Shown here piece by piece: positions 52,941-62,151 of a stretch of DNA of 64,000 nt. This stretch comes from an uncultured Alphaproteobacteria bacterium (lineage in GTDB: Bacteria; Pseudomonadota; Alphaproteobacteria; RF32; CAG-239), in the NCBI GenBank assembly GCA_944392835.1, contig CALXYB010000004.1, positions 124,001 through 188,000 on the forward strand, given 5' to 3'. The translations under genes were made by a program, and so were the position numbers. Position 1 is the stretch's first letter, and the number at the start of each line of letters is the position of its first letter. A model generated the notes under the pieces. It did not search any database. It saw only the letters and a list, made by a program, of their open reading frames with translations, and was not told where the DNA came from.

Positions 52941-52964
52941 AATTTGTCAATGTAATGACAAATT
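52941..52964. promoter_or_regulatory. Perfect inverted repeat, candidate operator
   Basis: AATTTGTCA - 6 bases - TGACAAATT. It lies in the 382-bp gap 52801-53182 between rpe and fba, which also holds a TTGACA at 52925, a TATAAT at 53007-53012 (plus strand), a GAACAC/GTGTTC inverted repeat (53077-53116) and the fba terminator, but no gene that I can see. Confidence 0.5.
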
Positions 52965-53118
52965 AGTCAAAAAAGTAAAGTTTTCTATTATTCCGTTCGG
53001 ATATTATATAATGCGTTCGCATGCACTCTTATGACGCTATAGTTCTTAAGCAAATTTTCGTGAAGGGATTTTTCTGAACACCAGACTAAACTCCAAATAA
53101 ATGTAAAGAGTGTTCGGG

Positions 53119-53160
53119 AAAAAAAGAGAACCTGCAAATCCACAAAGATTTGCAGGTTCT
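53119..53160 (-). terminator. Terminator of fba
   Basis: A 14-bp perfect stem (53127-53140 with 53147-53160) and a 6-base loop. T-run on the minus strand. Confidence 0.88.
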
Positions 53161-53182
53161 TGATTTTAAAGATTATAAAATC

Positions 53183-54232
53183 TTAGATTTCGCCGTCAGC
53201 ATAGCGTTTTGCCATAACAGACATCGGCATAACCTTAATGCCATCTGCATGACCAGCCGCACCGAATGCAATGTAACGAGCTTCGCAGACTTTCTGCATC
53301 TCTTCAATTGCGGGTTTGAGATATTTGCGCGGGTCAAACTCTTTCGGGTTCTCGGCAAAAATCTTGCGGATAGCACCTGTGATAGCCATACGGCAGTCCG
53401 TATCTACGTTTACTTTGCGAACGCCGGACTTAATGCCTCTGACAATCTCTTCTACCGGAACACCATAAGTCTGCGGAATAGCGCCGCCGTAAGCATTAAT
53501 CAAATCTTGCAGTTCTTGCGGAACAGAAGATGAACCATGCATAACCATATGCGTATTCGGCAATACTTTATGAATCTTCTCAATAACATCAATTGCCAAA
53601 ATTTCACCATCAGGCTTACGGGTGAACTTATAAGCACCATGAGATGTGCCAACGGCAACAGCTAGAGCATCAACATGAGTATCTTCAACGAATCTCTTAG
53701 CTTCCTCGGGGTCGGTTACCAAACGCTTCTTATCAATTACGCCTTCGGCACCATGACCATCTTCCTTGTCGCCTTTACCGGTTTCCAAAGAGCCGATAAC
53801 GCCTAACTCACCTTCAACAGAAGCGCCAACGGCATGCGCACGGGCAACAACTTCGCGCGTTACTTTAACATTATATTCATAAGAAGACGGAGTTTTGCCG
53901 TCTGCTTCCAAAGAACCATCCATCATTACGGAAGAATAGCCATTAACAATGGCTGATTGGCAGATGTTAACTGAAGAACCGTGGTCTTGGTGAATACAAA
54001 TCGGAAGTTCAGGGAACATCTCAATTCCGGCAGCAACCATATGACGAATCATCGGGTCTCCGGCGAATTTGCGTGCGCCGGTTGAGGTTTGCAAAATAAC
54101 CGGGGCATTGACTTTTTTTGCAGCCTGCAAAACAGCCAGAACCTGCTCCATATCGTTAATGTTAAATGCCGGAACACCATAATTGTTCTCGGCGGCATGG
54201 TCAAGAATCTGACGCATTGTTACTAAAGGCAT
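53183..54232 (-). CDS. fba: Class II fructose-bisphosphate aldolase
   Basis: 349 residues, the zinc-dependent aldolase that cleaves FBP to GAP and DHAP. The metal-ligand segment ICIHQDHGSS, VMMDGSLE, SVEGELGVIGSLE with its Glu ligand, MVMHGSSS and INVDTD-like VNVDTDCRMA are present. Length and AENNYGVPAFNINDMEQV fit the CbbA-like subgroup widespread in Alphaproteobacteria. Strong terminator; upstream gap of 185 bp to the divergent gene at 54418. Confidence 0.94.
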   Translation of the reverse strand: MPLVTMRQILDHAAENNYGVPAFNINDMEQVLAVLQAAKKVNAPVILQTSTGARKFAGDPMIRHMVAAGIEMFPELPICIHQDHGSSVNICQSAIVNGYSSVMMDGSLEADGKTPSSYEYNVKVTREVVARAHAVGASVEGELGVIGSLETGKGDKEDGHGAEGVIDKKRLVTDPEEAKRFVEDTHVDALAVAVGTSHGAYKFTRKPDGEILAIDVIEKIHKVLPNTHMVMHGSSSVPQELQDLINAYGGAIPQTYGVPVEEIVRGIKSGVRKVNVDTDCRMAITGAIRKIFAENPKEFDPRKYLKPAIEEMQKVCEARYIAFGAAGHADGIKVMPMSVMAKRYADGEI

Positions 54233-54343
54233 AGTTTTCTCCTTATCTGTTTAATTTTTGCTATGTCGTAATATAGACTGTTGCCCAACTTTTGCAAGAT
54301 TTTTCTTAGCTCGCGTGGAAATCTTCCCTTTCCAAGCTCTTGC

Positions 54344-54372
54344 TTGCTTTCATCAGCAAAATATGGTATAAT
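54344..54372 (+). promoter_or_regulatory. Promoter of the gene at 54418
   Basis: TTGCTT - 17 bases - TATAAT, placing the transcription start about 40 bp before the TTG start codon. Confidence 0.65.
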
Positions 54373-54417
54373 AAACAATGTTTTGCAGGATAATTATTCA
54401 GTTAGGGGAGAATAATA

Positions 54418-55587
54418 TTGCCGCAAACGCAGAGAATCACTCAATCTTCAAATAAGCTTAAGCTTGCGTCTGCGCTTGGCTCTGCTTTATGGCGGCAAAA
54501 TTTGGATGCAAACAAAATTTCATCCTCTCCTAAATATGCTTCCGTTTACAGTCTAAATACCGTACATGCTTCCCAAGATGACTTTAAGCAAAATTTGCTT
54601 GAAGTGCGCCTTAATGATATTGCCTCAAAATATTGCTCAGAAAAAAATATTGCTCCGGTTTCCGTTTCTGTTGCAAAAGTTAAGGTTACCGCGACCAAAA
54701 ATGCAGATGGTGCTTTTGTTCCGCTCTATGCAAATAATACTATGGTGGAAAAACATCTGCAGCCGACTCAATTTCATATGCGCTCAGAAAATCTGCCTAA
54801 TATGATTCAGGTCTTTGTATTTGAAGCGGACGCAACCCAAATGGGCAATAATGCTACGGATTATCAGGCAATTCTGGACGAAGATTATAATAGCACACCC
54901 AAGATTGAAAAAGCTCTTCGCCGTGAGCTTTGGCAACATACGCTTATTGAAAGATGCCGCAAAAAGGGTTTAACTATGGCTGATTTGGCCACATTGGATG
55001 TTATTCGCATTTTGCAAGTGCATGATGCCTTTATTAAATCCGGCTTGGCAGAAGAACTTATTGAACAACGCGCAGATTATCTGAAAAACCGCGATATTAA
55101 CCTTATTGATGACAAATTTATTCTTTATAAAAAAGCTTTGCGCGACAAGCTGATTAAACCGGATAATCTTGAAATTTCTAATGGCGAAGCGGCCTTGATT
55201 GCCGATTGCGTTCAAGACTTGTTTAATGCTAAAGCAGATTGCGATTATATGCAGGGGCGCGTGCAAGCCTTTGTTCTTTGCCGCAAAGGAACTTTAGCCT
55301 CCAACCAAAAGGCCGAACAGATTTTTGAGGATTTTATGCAAGTTTGTGCCGAACATGAAATTAATGGTAAAACTACTAACCTTATGTTCAAACAAAGCAA
55401 AGAAAACTTTATCTCGCAAAGCACAATAGATTTATTGAAACAGCTTGATAAAAACCTCTTTGCCAAACGTGATGAAGAAGCTGTTTCGGCTTATTTTCAC
55501 TATGACAAAGAAGACTTGCAGAAAACACTTAATGAGGTTAAAAGCTCTATTCTTAAATTTTATAAGGGCAAAGAATATTTGCGCTAA
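54418..55587 (+). CDS. Unrecognised 389-residue protein with TTG start
   Basis: No family recognised. The start is TTG at 54418, supported by AGGGGAG 8 bases upstream and a good promoter. The protein is soluble; the N-terminal ~60 residues are Ser/Asn-rich and look disordered. A beta-containing region follows (APVSVSVAKVKVTATKNADG, MIQVFVFEADATQMG) and then a helical C-terminal two-thirds with four scattered Cys residues. Convergent with the MsbA-like exporter, 3 bp between stops. Confidence 0.65.
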   Translation: MPQTQRITQSSNKLKLASALGSALWRQNLDANKISSSPKYASVYSLNTVHASQDDFKQNLLEVRLNDIASKYCSEKNIAPVSVSVAKVKVTATKNADGAFVPLYANNTMVEKHLQPTQFHMRSENLPNMIQVFVFEADATQMGNNATDYQAILDEDYNSTPKIEKALRRELWQHTLIERCRKKGLTMADLATLDVIRILQVHDAFIKSGLAEELIEQRADYLKNRDINLIDDKFILYKKALRDKLIKPDNLEISNGEAALIADCVQDLFNAKADCDYMQGRVQAFVLCRKGTLASNQKAEQIFEDFMQVCAEHEINGKTTNLMFKQSKENFISQSTIDLLKQLDKNLFAKRDEEAVSAYFHYDKEDLQKTLNEVKSSILKFYKGKEYLR

Positions 55588-55590
55588 TAT

Positions 55591-57366
55591 TTAAGCTGCT
55601 TTCTTTTTGAACTGGGCATTATACAATGCCTTATATGCACCGTTCTCAATATTCAGCAAGCTCTCATGTGTGCCTTCTTCAACAACCTGACCATCATTTA
55701 CAACCACGATTTTGTCCGCGTTCTGAACCGTTGACAAACGGTGTGCAATAACAAATACCGTACGATCTTTCATCAGGTTATCTATAGCTTTTTGAACGAC
55801 CGCTTCTGCCTTATTATCCAAGGCAGAAGTTGCCTCATCTAAGATGACGATTGGTGCATTTTTTACAAAGGCGCGCGCAATGGCCAACCTTTGGCGTTGT
55901 CCGCCGGAAAGCATGGCTCCTCTCTCGCCGATTTCGGTATCAATACCGTTTTCAAGGCCTTCCACAAAATCATCTAAGTATGCCATTTTGAGAGCTTTTT
56001 CAATCTCTTCTTGTGTGGCATTTTCTTTGCCTATGATAATATTATCGCGGATTGTTCCCTCAAACAAAAAGTTGTCCTGAAAAACGACAGCTATGTTATC
56101 GCGCAAAGATTCCAGGCTCAGATTACGGATATCCTCGCCATCAATTCTTATCGCTCCTGATTTGACATCATAAAAACGCGGCAACAAGTTAACTAATGTG
56201 GTTTTTCCGCCGCCGGAATTTCCGACAATAGCCGTTGTTGTACCGGCTTTTACTTTGAGATTGATATTTTTTAATACCGGTGTGTCTGCAATATACTCAA
56301 AGCAAACATCTTCAAAACAAATATCTTTTTTAATTTGCTTTAAGTCTTTGGCATTTTTCTTATTTTTAATTTCAGGGGTAATATCTAAAATATCCAGAAC
56401 ACGCTCAATTGCCAAGAATGAGACCTGAACATTGTTAAAGTTTTTACCGATACTTTTTATCGGCGTATATAACATTACCAAAGCTGTGATAAAAGAAACA
56501 AAGTTACCGCTGGTAATTGTGCCGTTAACAATCAAATAGCTACCATAACCAATGACACCGCCGATACCTACAGAAACAATCACGTGCATTAACGGGGTCA
56601 TCCAAGCCGTGCGCTGAATCATCTTCATTGTTAACTTGAAAATCGTGCGCAAGGTGTTATCAAATTTATTATAAATCTTTTGTTGTTGGTTATAAGAATA
56701 GATTGTCTTAGCTCCGGAATAGGTCTCGTTATAATTCGTAAATATTTTTGAGGCTTCCGTAACATTCTTCAGCACGATGTATTTAATGCGGCGTTTAACT
56801 GAGGCTAAAGGCATTAGGGCGCAAATCAAAACAACAATTGCAATGATAGATAGTTGCCAAGAATTATATATCAGCACACAAATTAAAGAAAGTGATGAGA
56901 AAAGTCTGGAAACAAAGAGTTTCAGATTATCCAACAAGCCCGTACAAGCCATATCTGCATCACTTGAAAAGCGTTGCATTATGTAGCCTGAGTTGTTTTT
57001 GTCATAAAAAGAAATATCCAAGCTAACCAGTTTTTTAAACAAAGCTCTTTTGAGGTCGTGATTTATTTTTGTTCCGACCCAAGTATTCAAATAGGTCGCT
57101 GCATAATTCAAAAAGCCTTGTACTGTGGTAAAAGCAACAATCAACAACGGAATATAGGCCGGAGATTGGTCAGTTTTATCTACCAAAACCAAATCCATAT
57201 AAGGCTTTAAGGCCCAAGCAACTACAGAGTCCAAAGCTCCTATCGGAATACACAGCAACAAACCAATAAGAGCCCTTCCCCAATAAGGCTTCACAAACGG
57301 CCACATTTTTTTATAATGCTGCGAAAAATTTATTTCTTTTCCTTCGGGTATTAGTTTTTCTGCCAT
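55591..57366 (-). CDS. MsbA-like ABC exporter
   Basis: 591 residues from the ATG at 57366. Six membrane helices in the first ~320 residues, then the ATPase with GNSGGGKTT (about 385), FQDNFLFEG (Q-loop), LSGGQRQRLAIARA, VILDEATSALD and IAHRLST. KPYWGRALIGLLLCIPIG and the overall plan match lipid A/glycolipid flippases of the MsbA family, so export of lipid A core is the best guess. Downstream of the DUF1294 and M48 genes on the same strand. Confidence 0.88.
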   Translation of the reverse strand: MAEKLIPEGKEINFSQHYKKMWPFVKPYWGRALIGLLLCIPIGALDSVVAWALKPYMDLVLVDKTDQSPAYIPLLIVAFTTVQGFLNYAATYLNTWVGTKINHDLKRALFKKLVSLDISFYDKNNSGYIMQRFSSDADMACTGLLDNLKLFVSRLFSSLSLICVLIYNSWQLSIIAIVVLICALMPLASVKRRIKYIVLKNVTEASKIFTNYNETYSGAKTIYSYNQQQKIYNKFDNTLRTIFKLTMKMIQRTAWMTPLMHVIVSVGIGGVIGYGSYLIVNGTITSGNFVSFITALVMLYTPIKSIGKNFNNVQVSFLAIERVLDILDITPEIKNKKNAKDLKQIKKDICFEDVCFEYIADTPVLKNINLKVKAGTTTAIVGNSGGGKTTLVNLLPRFYDVKSGAIRIDGEDIRNLSLESLRDNIAVVFQDNFLFEGTIRDNIIIGKENATQEEIEKALKMAYLDDFVEGLENGIDTEIGERGAMLSGGQRQRLAIARAFVKNAPIVILDEATSALDNKAEAVVQKAIDNLMKDRTVFVIAHRLSTVQNADKIVVVNDGQVVEEGTHESLLNIENGAYKALYNAQFKKKAA

Positions 57367-57436
57367 AATTATTTCCACGTTGTTATAAAATTCTGACGTA
57401 TCTTAATCATAAAGCTCAATTTATGCAAGCCCAAAC

Positions 57437-57874
57437 CTACAACAGCCCCAAATACTTTAATATCACGTAAACCGCCGCTGCCTGCATGAACAGTATAAAC
57501 CAAAACATGGATTGGTAACTGCGTTTTTTGTTTTTGTGATGAAACAGTCTTTGTGCCAGCAAGGCTCCGCTCCAACCGCCCAAAAACTCTAACGTATGTA
57601 AGTTGATTTCGGGCACGCGCCAAGCTCCTCTTATCGCCGCACGCTTGTCCACCCAGTAGGCTAAAATTGTTACCAAATTTATGAAAACGAACTGGAAAAC
57701 AACAAACAAAAGCAACGTTTTTGCGCCAAAGACAGAGGCCCTAAAATAGTGCGTTTCTATATAATATGCTGTTAAAATAACTAAAGCGGCATGCAAAATG
57801 TAAAAGCTGTTTTTTTGCAACGGGCGAATCAAGGCCAATAGACCAATTAAGATAATAGAATACGTAATTACCAT
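57437..57874 (-). CDS. DUF1294-family membrane protein
   Basis: 145 residues with four hydrophobic helices. The cytoplasmic motif DKRAAIRGAWRVPEINLHTL, followed by GGWSGALLAQRLFHHKNKK, is the DUF1294 signature. In some proteins this domain is fused to a cold-shock domain; here it stands alone. The function is unknown. Overlaps the end of the M48 gene by 7 bp. Confidence 0.85.
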   Translation of the reverse strand: MVITYSIILIGLLALIRPLQKNSFYILHAALVILTAYYIETHYFRASVFGAKTLLLFVVFQFVFINLVTILAYWVDKRAAIRGAWRVPEINLHTLEFLGGWSGALLAQRLFHHKNKKRSYQSMFWFILFMQAAAVYVILKYLGLL

Positions 57875-59055
57875 AAACTTTCTTCCTTTGTGATGTCTGT
57901 TTTATCTTTCAGGTGTTTGTTCGTTTTCTTAAAATCCGGAACCAGATCCGAACGTTTATCCCCTAAAGCCAATTTCATATCTATTTCTTTAGCTGTTTCT
58001 CGGGCTAAAGCTAAACGCACCGAGGAAGACGGATGTGTACTGTCTGATTCGTAAACATAAATATCCATCGGGCTCAGTGCGCCTAAAAGTTTTTGCATAT
58101 CTCCGGCTTTGTGATAATCATATCCGGCTCTGGCTAAAAGATAGAGGCCGACATAATCTGCCTCCATTTCAAATTCTTGGGAGTAAGCATTCCAGCCGAT
58201 AGATGCCGCAGTATCTGTTGCACTGCCATCTCCACCCAAAGATAAATCTATAGCAGCACCAATTAAGATACCGATTGTCATATTGGTTTCTCCGGCCTCT
58301 CTATGTCCTAAGACATTGTGCGCCAGCTCGTGAGCAACCACCGCAGCCAAAGCCGTATCATCAGAAACATAATCCATCAATCTTGCCGTCATTATGATGC
58401 TATCCCCGGTAGCATAAGCATTAAGCTCTGGGGCTGTGTCATTTACACCTATATAGTAAGGACAGACCATATCCGGCTGAAAAGAAAACTTTTTGATTTT
58501 TCCGTTACGCTCTACTTCCAGTTCTATCGGAAGACCATTGCCGCTTTTATACATCTGTTCATAAATGACATTAAAAACCTCATTATTATCATCTTCTTCA
58601 GAAACGAGCATTCCGTTAATGCTTACCAGTCTATCGCCCCTTTTCAGACCTGCTTTATCTGCCGCGGAATTTTTGTAAACACCTTCAATCCAAACTTCTC
58701 CGGTTTTTCGGTTATAGATGGATTGGGTATCATCATGTTCTTCTTTCAAGATGTCGTAGTAGCCGCTCCATTTCCAAACATTCAGACGATTTATGCGCAT
58801 AAAATCAACACCGATATCGGCCAAAAGTTTGCGATCACACATTTCTTGTCCGGTTGATTTGCGAAGGTTGTATGCTATTTCTCCCAAACGCTGACGACGT
58901 TCTGTTGAAAGCTGGTAATAATAACGACGAAGTTCTTTGCGCACATCTTTCATATCATAACTATTGACTGTGGGAATGGTGGGACGGCGCACCGTAGGGG
59001 TCGCACAAGAGCTTAAAAAAGCCACCGAAAGCAAGCAGAAAAGCAAATGTTTCAT
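57868..59055 (-). CDS. M48-family metallopeptidase lipoprotein with PDZ domain
   Basis: 395 residues from the ATG at 59055, which gives a lipoprotein signal (MKHLLFCLLSVAFLSSC). No strong ribosome site for this start or the alternative at 59067. A PDZ domain lies at about 120-195 (NSAADKAGLKRGDRLVSING). The zinc motif HELAHNVLGH is at about 243 with the third ligand in EMEADYVGLYLLARAGYD. This arrangement suits a periplasmic, membrane-tethered protease for envelope quality control (BepA/LoiP-like role inferred). No membrane helices after the signal, unlike HtpX. Confidence 0.9.
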   Translation of the reverse strand: MKHLLFCLLSVAFLSSCATPTVRRPTIPTVNSYDMKDVRKELRRYYYQLSTERRQRLGEIAYNLRKSTGQEMCDRKLLADIGVDFMRINRLNVWKWSGYYDILKEEHDDTQSIYNRKTGEVWIEGVYKNSAADKAGLKRGDRLVSINGMLVSEEDDNNEVFNVIYEQMYKSGNGLPIELEVERNGKIKKFSFQPDMVCPYYIGVNDTAPELNAYATGDSIIMTARLMDYVSDDTALAAVVAHELAHNVLGHREAGETNMTIGILIGAAIDLSLGGDGSATDTAASIGWNAYSQEFEMEADYVGLYLLARAGYDYHKAGDMQKLLGALSPMDIYVYESDSTHPSSSVRLALARETAKEIDMKLALGDKRSDLVPDFKKTNKHLKDKTDITKEESLW

Positions 59056-59208
59056 TTTATAGACCATGGTGTTAAGATAAATGATATTGGTTAATCTAAA
59101 CGATTATTTTATAAATTGCAATTAGTGAATAACTTTAAAAACTTATGTTAAAATAAGAAAAAAGCTTATATAGTGAAGGCAAATGAGTTTAATGAGGATA
59201 TGTAATCC

Positions 59209-59724
59209 ATGAAAAAATTGTTACTTTTGCCCGTTGCTTTGAGTCTTGTTGCCTGTGAGGGGACAATCTTTGGCCCGAAAAAAGAACCGGTGTTTGTCAT
59301 TGACAGCCCTTATGCCTATGAACAGACAAATGATATGTTGATGCCTGAGGTTTATGCTTTGGCTGCTACGCGTTCGGTTAATAAGATGTTAGACCATAGC
59401 GCTGAAATTTATGAAAATAATCCCGCACCCAAGCTCTATATTACGGAATTTAAGAAGCTCAGTAAGACTTTGCCTGATGGTTTGTATTATGCCAAAGACA
59501 CAACAAAACAAATTATTGAAGGCTCACGTACTTATATCGTAGTTAACAATCTCAACGATGCTGATTATTACTTAGAAACACAAATTAAGGAAATTCAGAC
59601 TCAGAATTCGGAATCTCCGATTATTGAGTATAAAATTGTCTTAAATGACAAAGACAACAATAAAATTAATGAATGGACGGAAACCATCCGTCAGCTCCAA
59701 AATGATGATAAAAGCTGGTGGTAA
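59209..59724 (+). CDS. Predicted envelope lipoprotein, LpoB-like pattern
   Basis: 171 residues with lipobox LVAC (cleavage before Cys16). The mature part follows the order of LpoB/TolB-N-type domains: a helix (AATRSVNKMLDHSAEIY), a strand PKLYITEF, a helix, RTYIVVNN, then ADYYLETQIKEI, IEYKIVLNDKDNN and a final EWTETI. LpoB activates a penicillin-binding protein, but the similarity is by pattern only. It ends one base before the next gene, so the two are translationally coupled. Confidence 0.7.
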   Translation: MKKLLLLPVALSLVACEGTIFGPKKEPVFVIDSPYAYEQTNDMLMPEVYALAATRSVNKMLDHSAEIYENNPAPKLYITEFKKLSKTLPDGLYYAKDTTKQIIEGSRTYIVVNNLNDADYYLETQIKEIQTQNSESPIIEYKIVLNDKDNNKINEWTETIRQLQNDDKSWW

Positions 59725-60798
59725 ATGAAACTTATTTTTTATGGCATTGGTTTATTTTGTTGTTTGACGACCAAAATCGTTTTGGCCGAGGAGGCTGTTG
59801 TCTCGGCAGATAATGGTGCTATTCCGATTAAAGGTACTGCTTGCGAAAATTTTAACGCAAATGAGGCAAAATCTACCGTACGTGTCAGGGTTACGGATAA
59901 GGCGAGTTTTTTCGCTGTCAATAGCATAAACGAAGTTAGTTCTTTTCGTGATGGCATGAACGAACATGACTATAATGTGTTAGTCTATGGCTTGGTTGAC
60001 AATGCTATTGAGGATATGACAGCTAAGACCACAAAACAAACAGATGATGAATTGTGCGTTGAGGTCAGCGGATATATCAACCTTGATAATATTTTGCAGG
60101 CAGTTACCGAACAGGAAAAAGCATCTTCTGCTTCGGACATGAACAATCAGGAATCGATGACCGAAATTGTTAATGACGTGAACAACAGTTATTCGGAGTT
60201 ACCCAATACACCTGCAGCTGTTATTCCTCCCTCAGATGAGGCCGTTATTGAAAAACATAAAGCACCACTTTCTCAAACAGAGGCTGTTCCTCTTGAGGCT
60301 GAAGAAAAAGCTCAAGTTCTACCTTTGACTACTGGAGAGAATTCTCCTCTGATTGATGATAATCGGGGTTTGATTTATATTGCCCCAACGGAGTTTTTTG
60401 ATAAGACCACCTCAGATGCTCATGCTCAAGTTTTGCGCGAGATGTTTGAAAATGATAATGATTATTTGATTACTGATAAAAAAGATCTGGCTGACTATAT
60501 TATAAAAACCAAAGTTTTGCGCGCCAAAGTTGACCCAATAAATTCCAGCACAAACAGGTTGCAGATGGTAGTTTCGGTTGAGGCTGAATTTCCGGATGAA
60601 AAAGCTTCAGCCATAGAGCACCAAAACCGCTTTGTTTTGTTTAACAACGGTGAAAACGAGCAAGAAGTTGCTGCCAAGCTTTTAAAAAAGCTATTTGCTG
60701 CGGCAGGAGAAAAGATAAAAGATAAAGTCAACCAAGCCGAGCGCCGCAGAAGGCCGGATAAAGCTTTGCCGGAAATTATTACGCCGACAGCTAAATAA
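59725..60798 (+). CDS. Secreted envelope protein paired with the lipoprotein at 59209
   Basis: 357 residues with signal peptide (MKLIFYGIGLFCCLTTKIVLA). An N-terminal domain (30-130) with two Cys (TACENF and ELCVEVSGYINLD) may form a disulfide. A Pro/Glu-rich linker (about 130-205) leads to a C-terminal alpha/beta domain (RGLIYIAPTEFFD, ADYIIKTKVL, LQMVVSVEAEF) that repeats the LpoB/CsgG-like order seen in its neighbour. Function unknown; joint action with the lipoprotein is inferred from the zero-gap arrangement. Overlaps the convergent gene by 8 bp. Confidence 0.7.
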   Translation: MKLIFYGIGLFCCLTTKIVLAEEAVVSADNGAIPIKGTACENFNANEAKSTVRVRVTDKASFFAVNSINEVSSFRDGMNEHDYNVLVYGLVDNAIEDMTAKTTKQTDDELCVEVSGYINLDNILQAVTEQEKASSASDMNNQESMTEIVNDVNNSYSELPNTPAAVIPPSDEAVIEKHKAPLSQTEAVPLEAEEKAQVLPLTTGENSPLIDDNRGLIYIAPTEFFDKTTSDAHAQVLREMFENDNDYLITDKKDLADYIIKTKVLRAKVDPINSSTNRLQMVVSVEAEFPDEKASAIEHQNRFVLFNNGENEQEVAAKLLKKLFAAAGEKIKDKVNQAERRRRPDKALPEIITPTAK

Positions 60799-61600
60799 GC
60801 GGTGTTGCGTAAGAGCTTATGGGTAATACTGCAAAGCTTAAATTGTTAAGCTTCTTTGTTCCTTTGGCGGCACAAACTGCAGAAACTTGGATATCTAAGT
60901 TATCTTTAAGTTTGCGGTAGTCTAGTATTTCTTTACCGACATAAAGCAGAATTTCTAAATCGGTGAATCCTCTATCCGTATAAATATTAAACTCATAGGC
61001 ACAGAGTGTGTCTTTTACCATATCCAAGACACGCCGTTGAATCCCTTTAAATGTTTCGGTGTAGTTGAGATAACGATAAACAGCCGTAAAATCTGTCAGG
61101 GCTTTTTTGGCTCCGGCCGACATCAGCTGAGAAGCGACTTTTTCCAACACCATAACCTGCCCTGAAGCTATGGCATATTTTAGAAATAAATGTCCGTAAT
61201 CATTGATATAATCCGTCATTTTCTCAAAATAAGGTTTGAGCAAAATTGAAGCCATTTCTATCAAACCTAAATTGAGTAAATCGTTAATATAAACTCTTTC
61301 AATTTCCGGCTTCATTGTTCCACCGATTTCCCAAATGCGATATGCAACAGATTTGGCTTTTTGATGATTTCCAAGCATTAATTCTATTCGTAAAAAAACG
61401 GTCAATCCATCCAGATTTTGTGGAGCACTACGCAATAGCTCATAGACTTGGCGTTCATAACTTTCTATTTGGGCTCTGTCTTCATAAGATTGGACAGACA
61501 GCAACCGTAAAAAGCCTGAAAATTCTGTCGGTTTTTGGGGGGCTACGCTACCTGCGGAATTGTGTAATGGTTGAGGTAAGGTGCTTTGTGTATCTGCCAT
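60791..61600 (-). CDS. Unrecognised helical-repeat protein
   Basis: 269 residues, soluble. The first ~30 residues are Pro/Ser/Gln-rich; the remainder is predicted helical hairpins resembling degenerate TPRs (YERQVYELLRSAPQNLDGLT, FLRIELMLGNHQKAKSVAYR, LNLGLIEMASILLKPYFEKM). A short Ala/Leu-rich C-terminus ends AVLPISSYATPLI. It starts 1 bp after the dtd stop, so it is co-transcribed with dtd. Confidence 0.65.
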   Translation of the reverse strand: MADTQSTLPQPLHNSAGSVAPQKPTEFSGFLRLLSVQSYEDRAQIESYERQVYELLRSAPQNLDGLTVFLRIELMLGNHQKAKSVAYRIWEIGGTMKPEIERVYINDLLNLGLIEMASILLKPYFEKMTDYINDYGHLFLKYAIASGQVMVLEKVASQLMSAGAKKALTDFTAVYRYLNYTETFKGIQRRVLDMVKDTLCAYEFNIYTDRGFTDLEILLYVGKEILDYRKLKDNLDIQVSAVCAAKGTKKLNNLSFAVLPISSYATPLI

Positions 61601-61601
61601 C

Positions 61602-62042
61602 TTATTTTTTCTCCAACATAAAAGTTACCGGCCCATCATTAATCAAAGATACTTGCATATCTGCCTGAAAAATACCGTTTCCGACATGCAATCCTTTGGC
61701 GCGCAAACAATCTGAAAAATATTCATATAAAGGTTTTGCATCTTCCGGTCGTGCGGCATAATCAAAACCCGGGCGATTTCCGCGCGAGCAGTCTCCGGCC
61801 AAAGTAAACTGAGAAACAACTATCAACTCTCCTTTAATATCCAGAACAGATAGATTCATTTTGCCATTTTCATCTTCAAAAATGCGCAAGTTTGAAACTT
61901 TATTTGCTAAATAGTCAGCCTGAGACTGTGTATCACCTTTTTCTACGCCAATGAAAACAAGTAAACCTTTTTGAATTGATGATACTATTTTTCCGTCTAC
62001 TTCCACGGATGACTTTTTTACTCTTTGGACCAATACTTTCAT
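61602..62042 (-). CDS. dtd: D-aminoacyl-tRNA deacylase
   Basis: 146 residues. DTD removes D-amino acids (and Gly from tRNA-Ala) mischarged on tRNA. The SQFTLAGDC motif (Ser-Gln-x-Thr) and the chirality-proofreading cis-Gly-Pro loop NDGPVTFML are intact. First gene of a two-gene leftward unit. Confidence 0.94.
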   Translation of the reverse strand: MKVLVQRVKKSSVEVDGKIVSSIQKGLLVFIGVEKGDTQSQADYLANKVSNLRIFEDENGKMNLSVLDIKGELIVVSQFTLAGDCSRGNRPGFDYAARPEDAKPLYEYFSDCLRAKGLHVGNGIFQADMQVSLINDGPVTFMLEKK

Positions 62043-62151
62043 CTATTTTTCCTCTTAAGGTCTATTTAACATAAATTATGTTTAAGATAAATTAATTTTT
62101 TATTTTTAATTTATTGGCGAAAAACTTTTATTATGTTATTATTTAGGTGTT

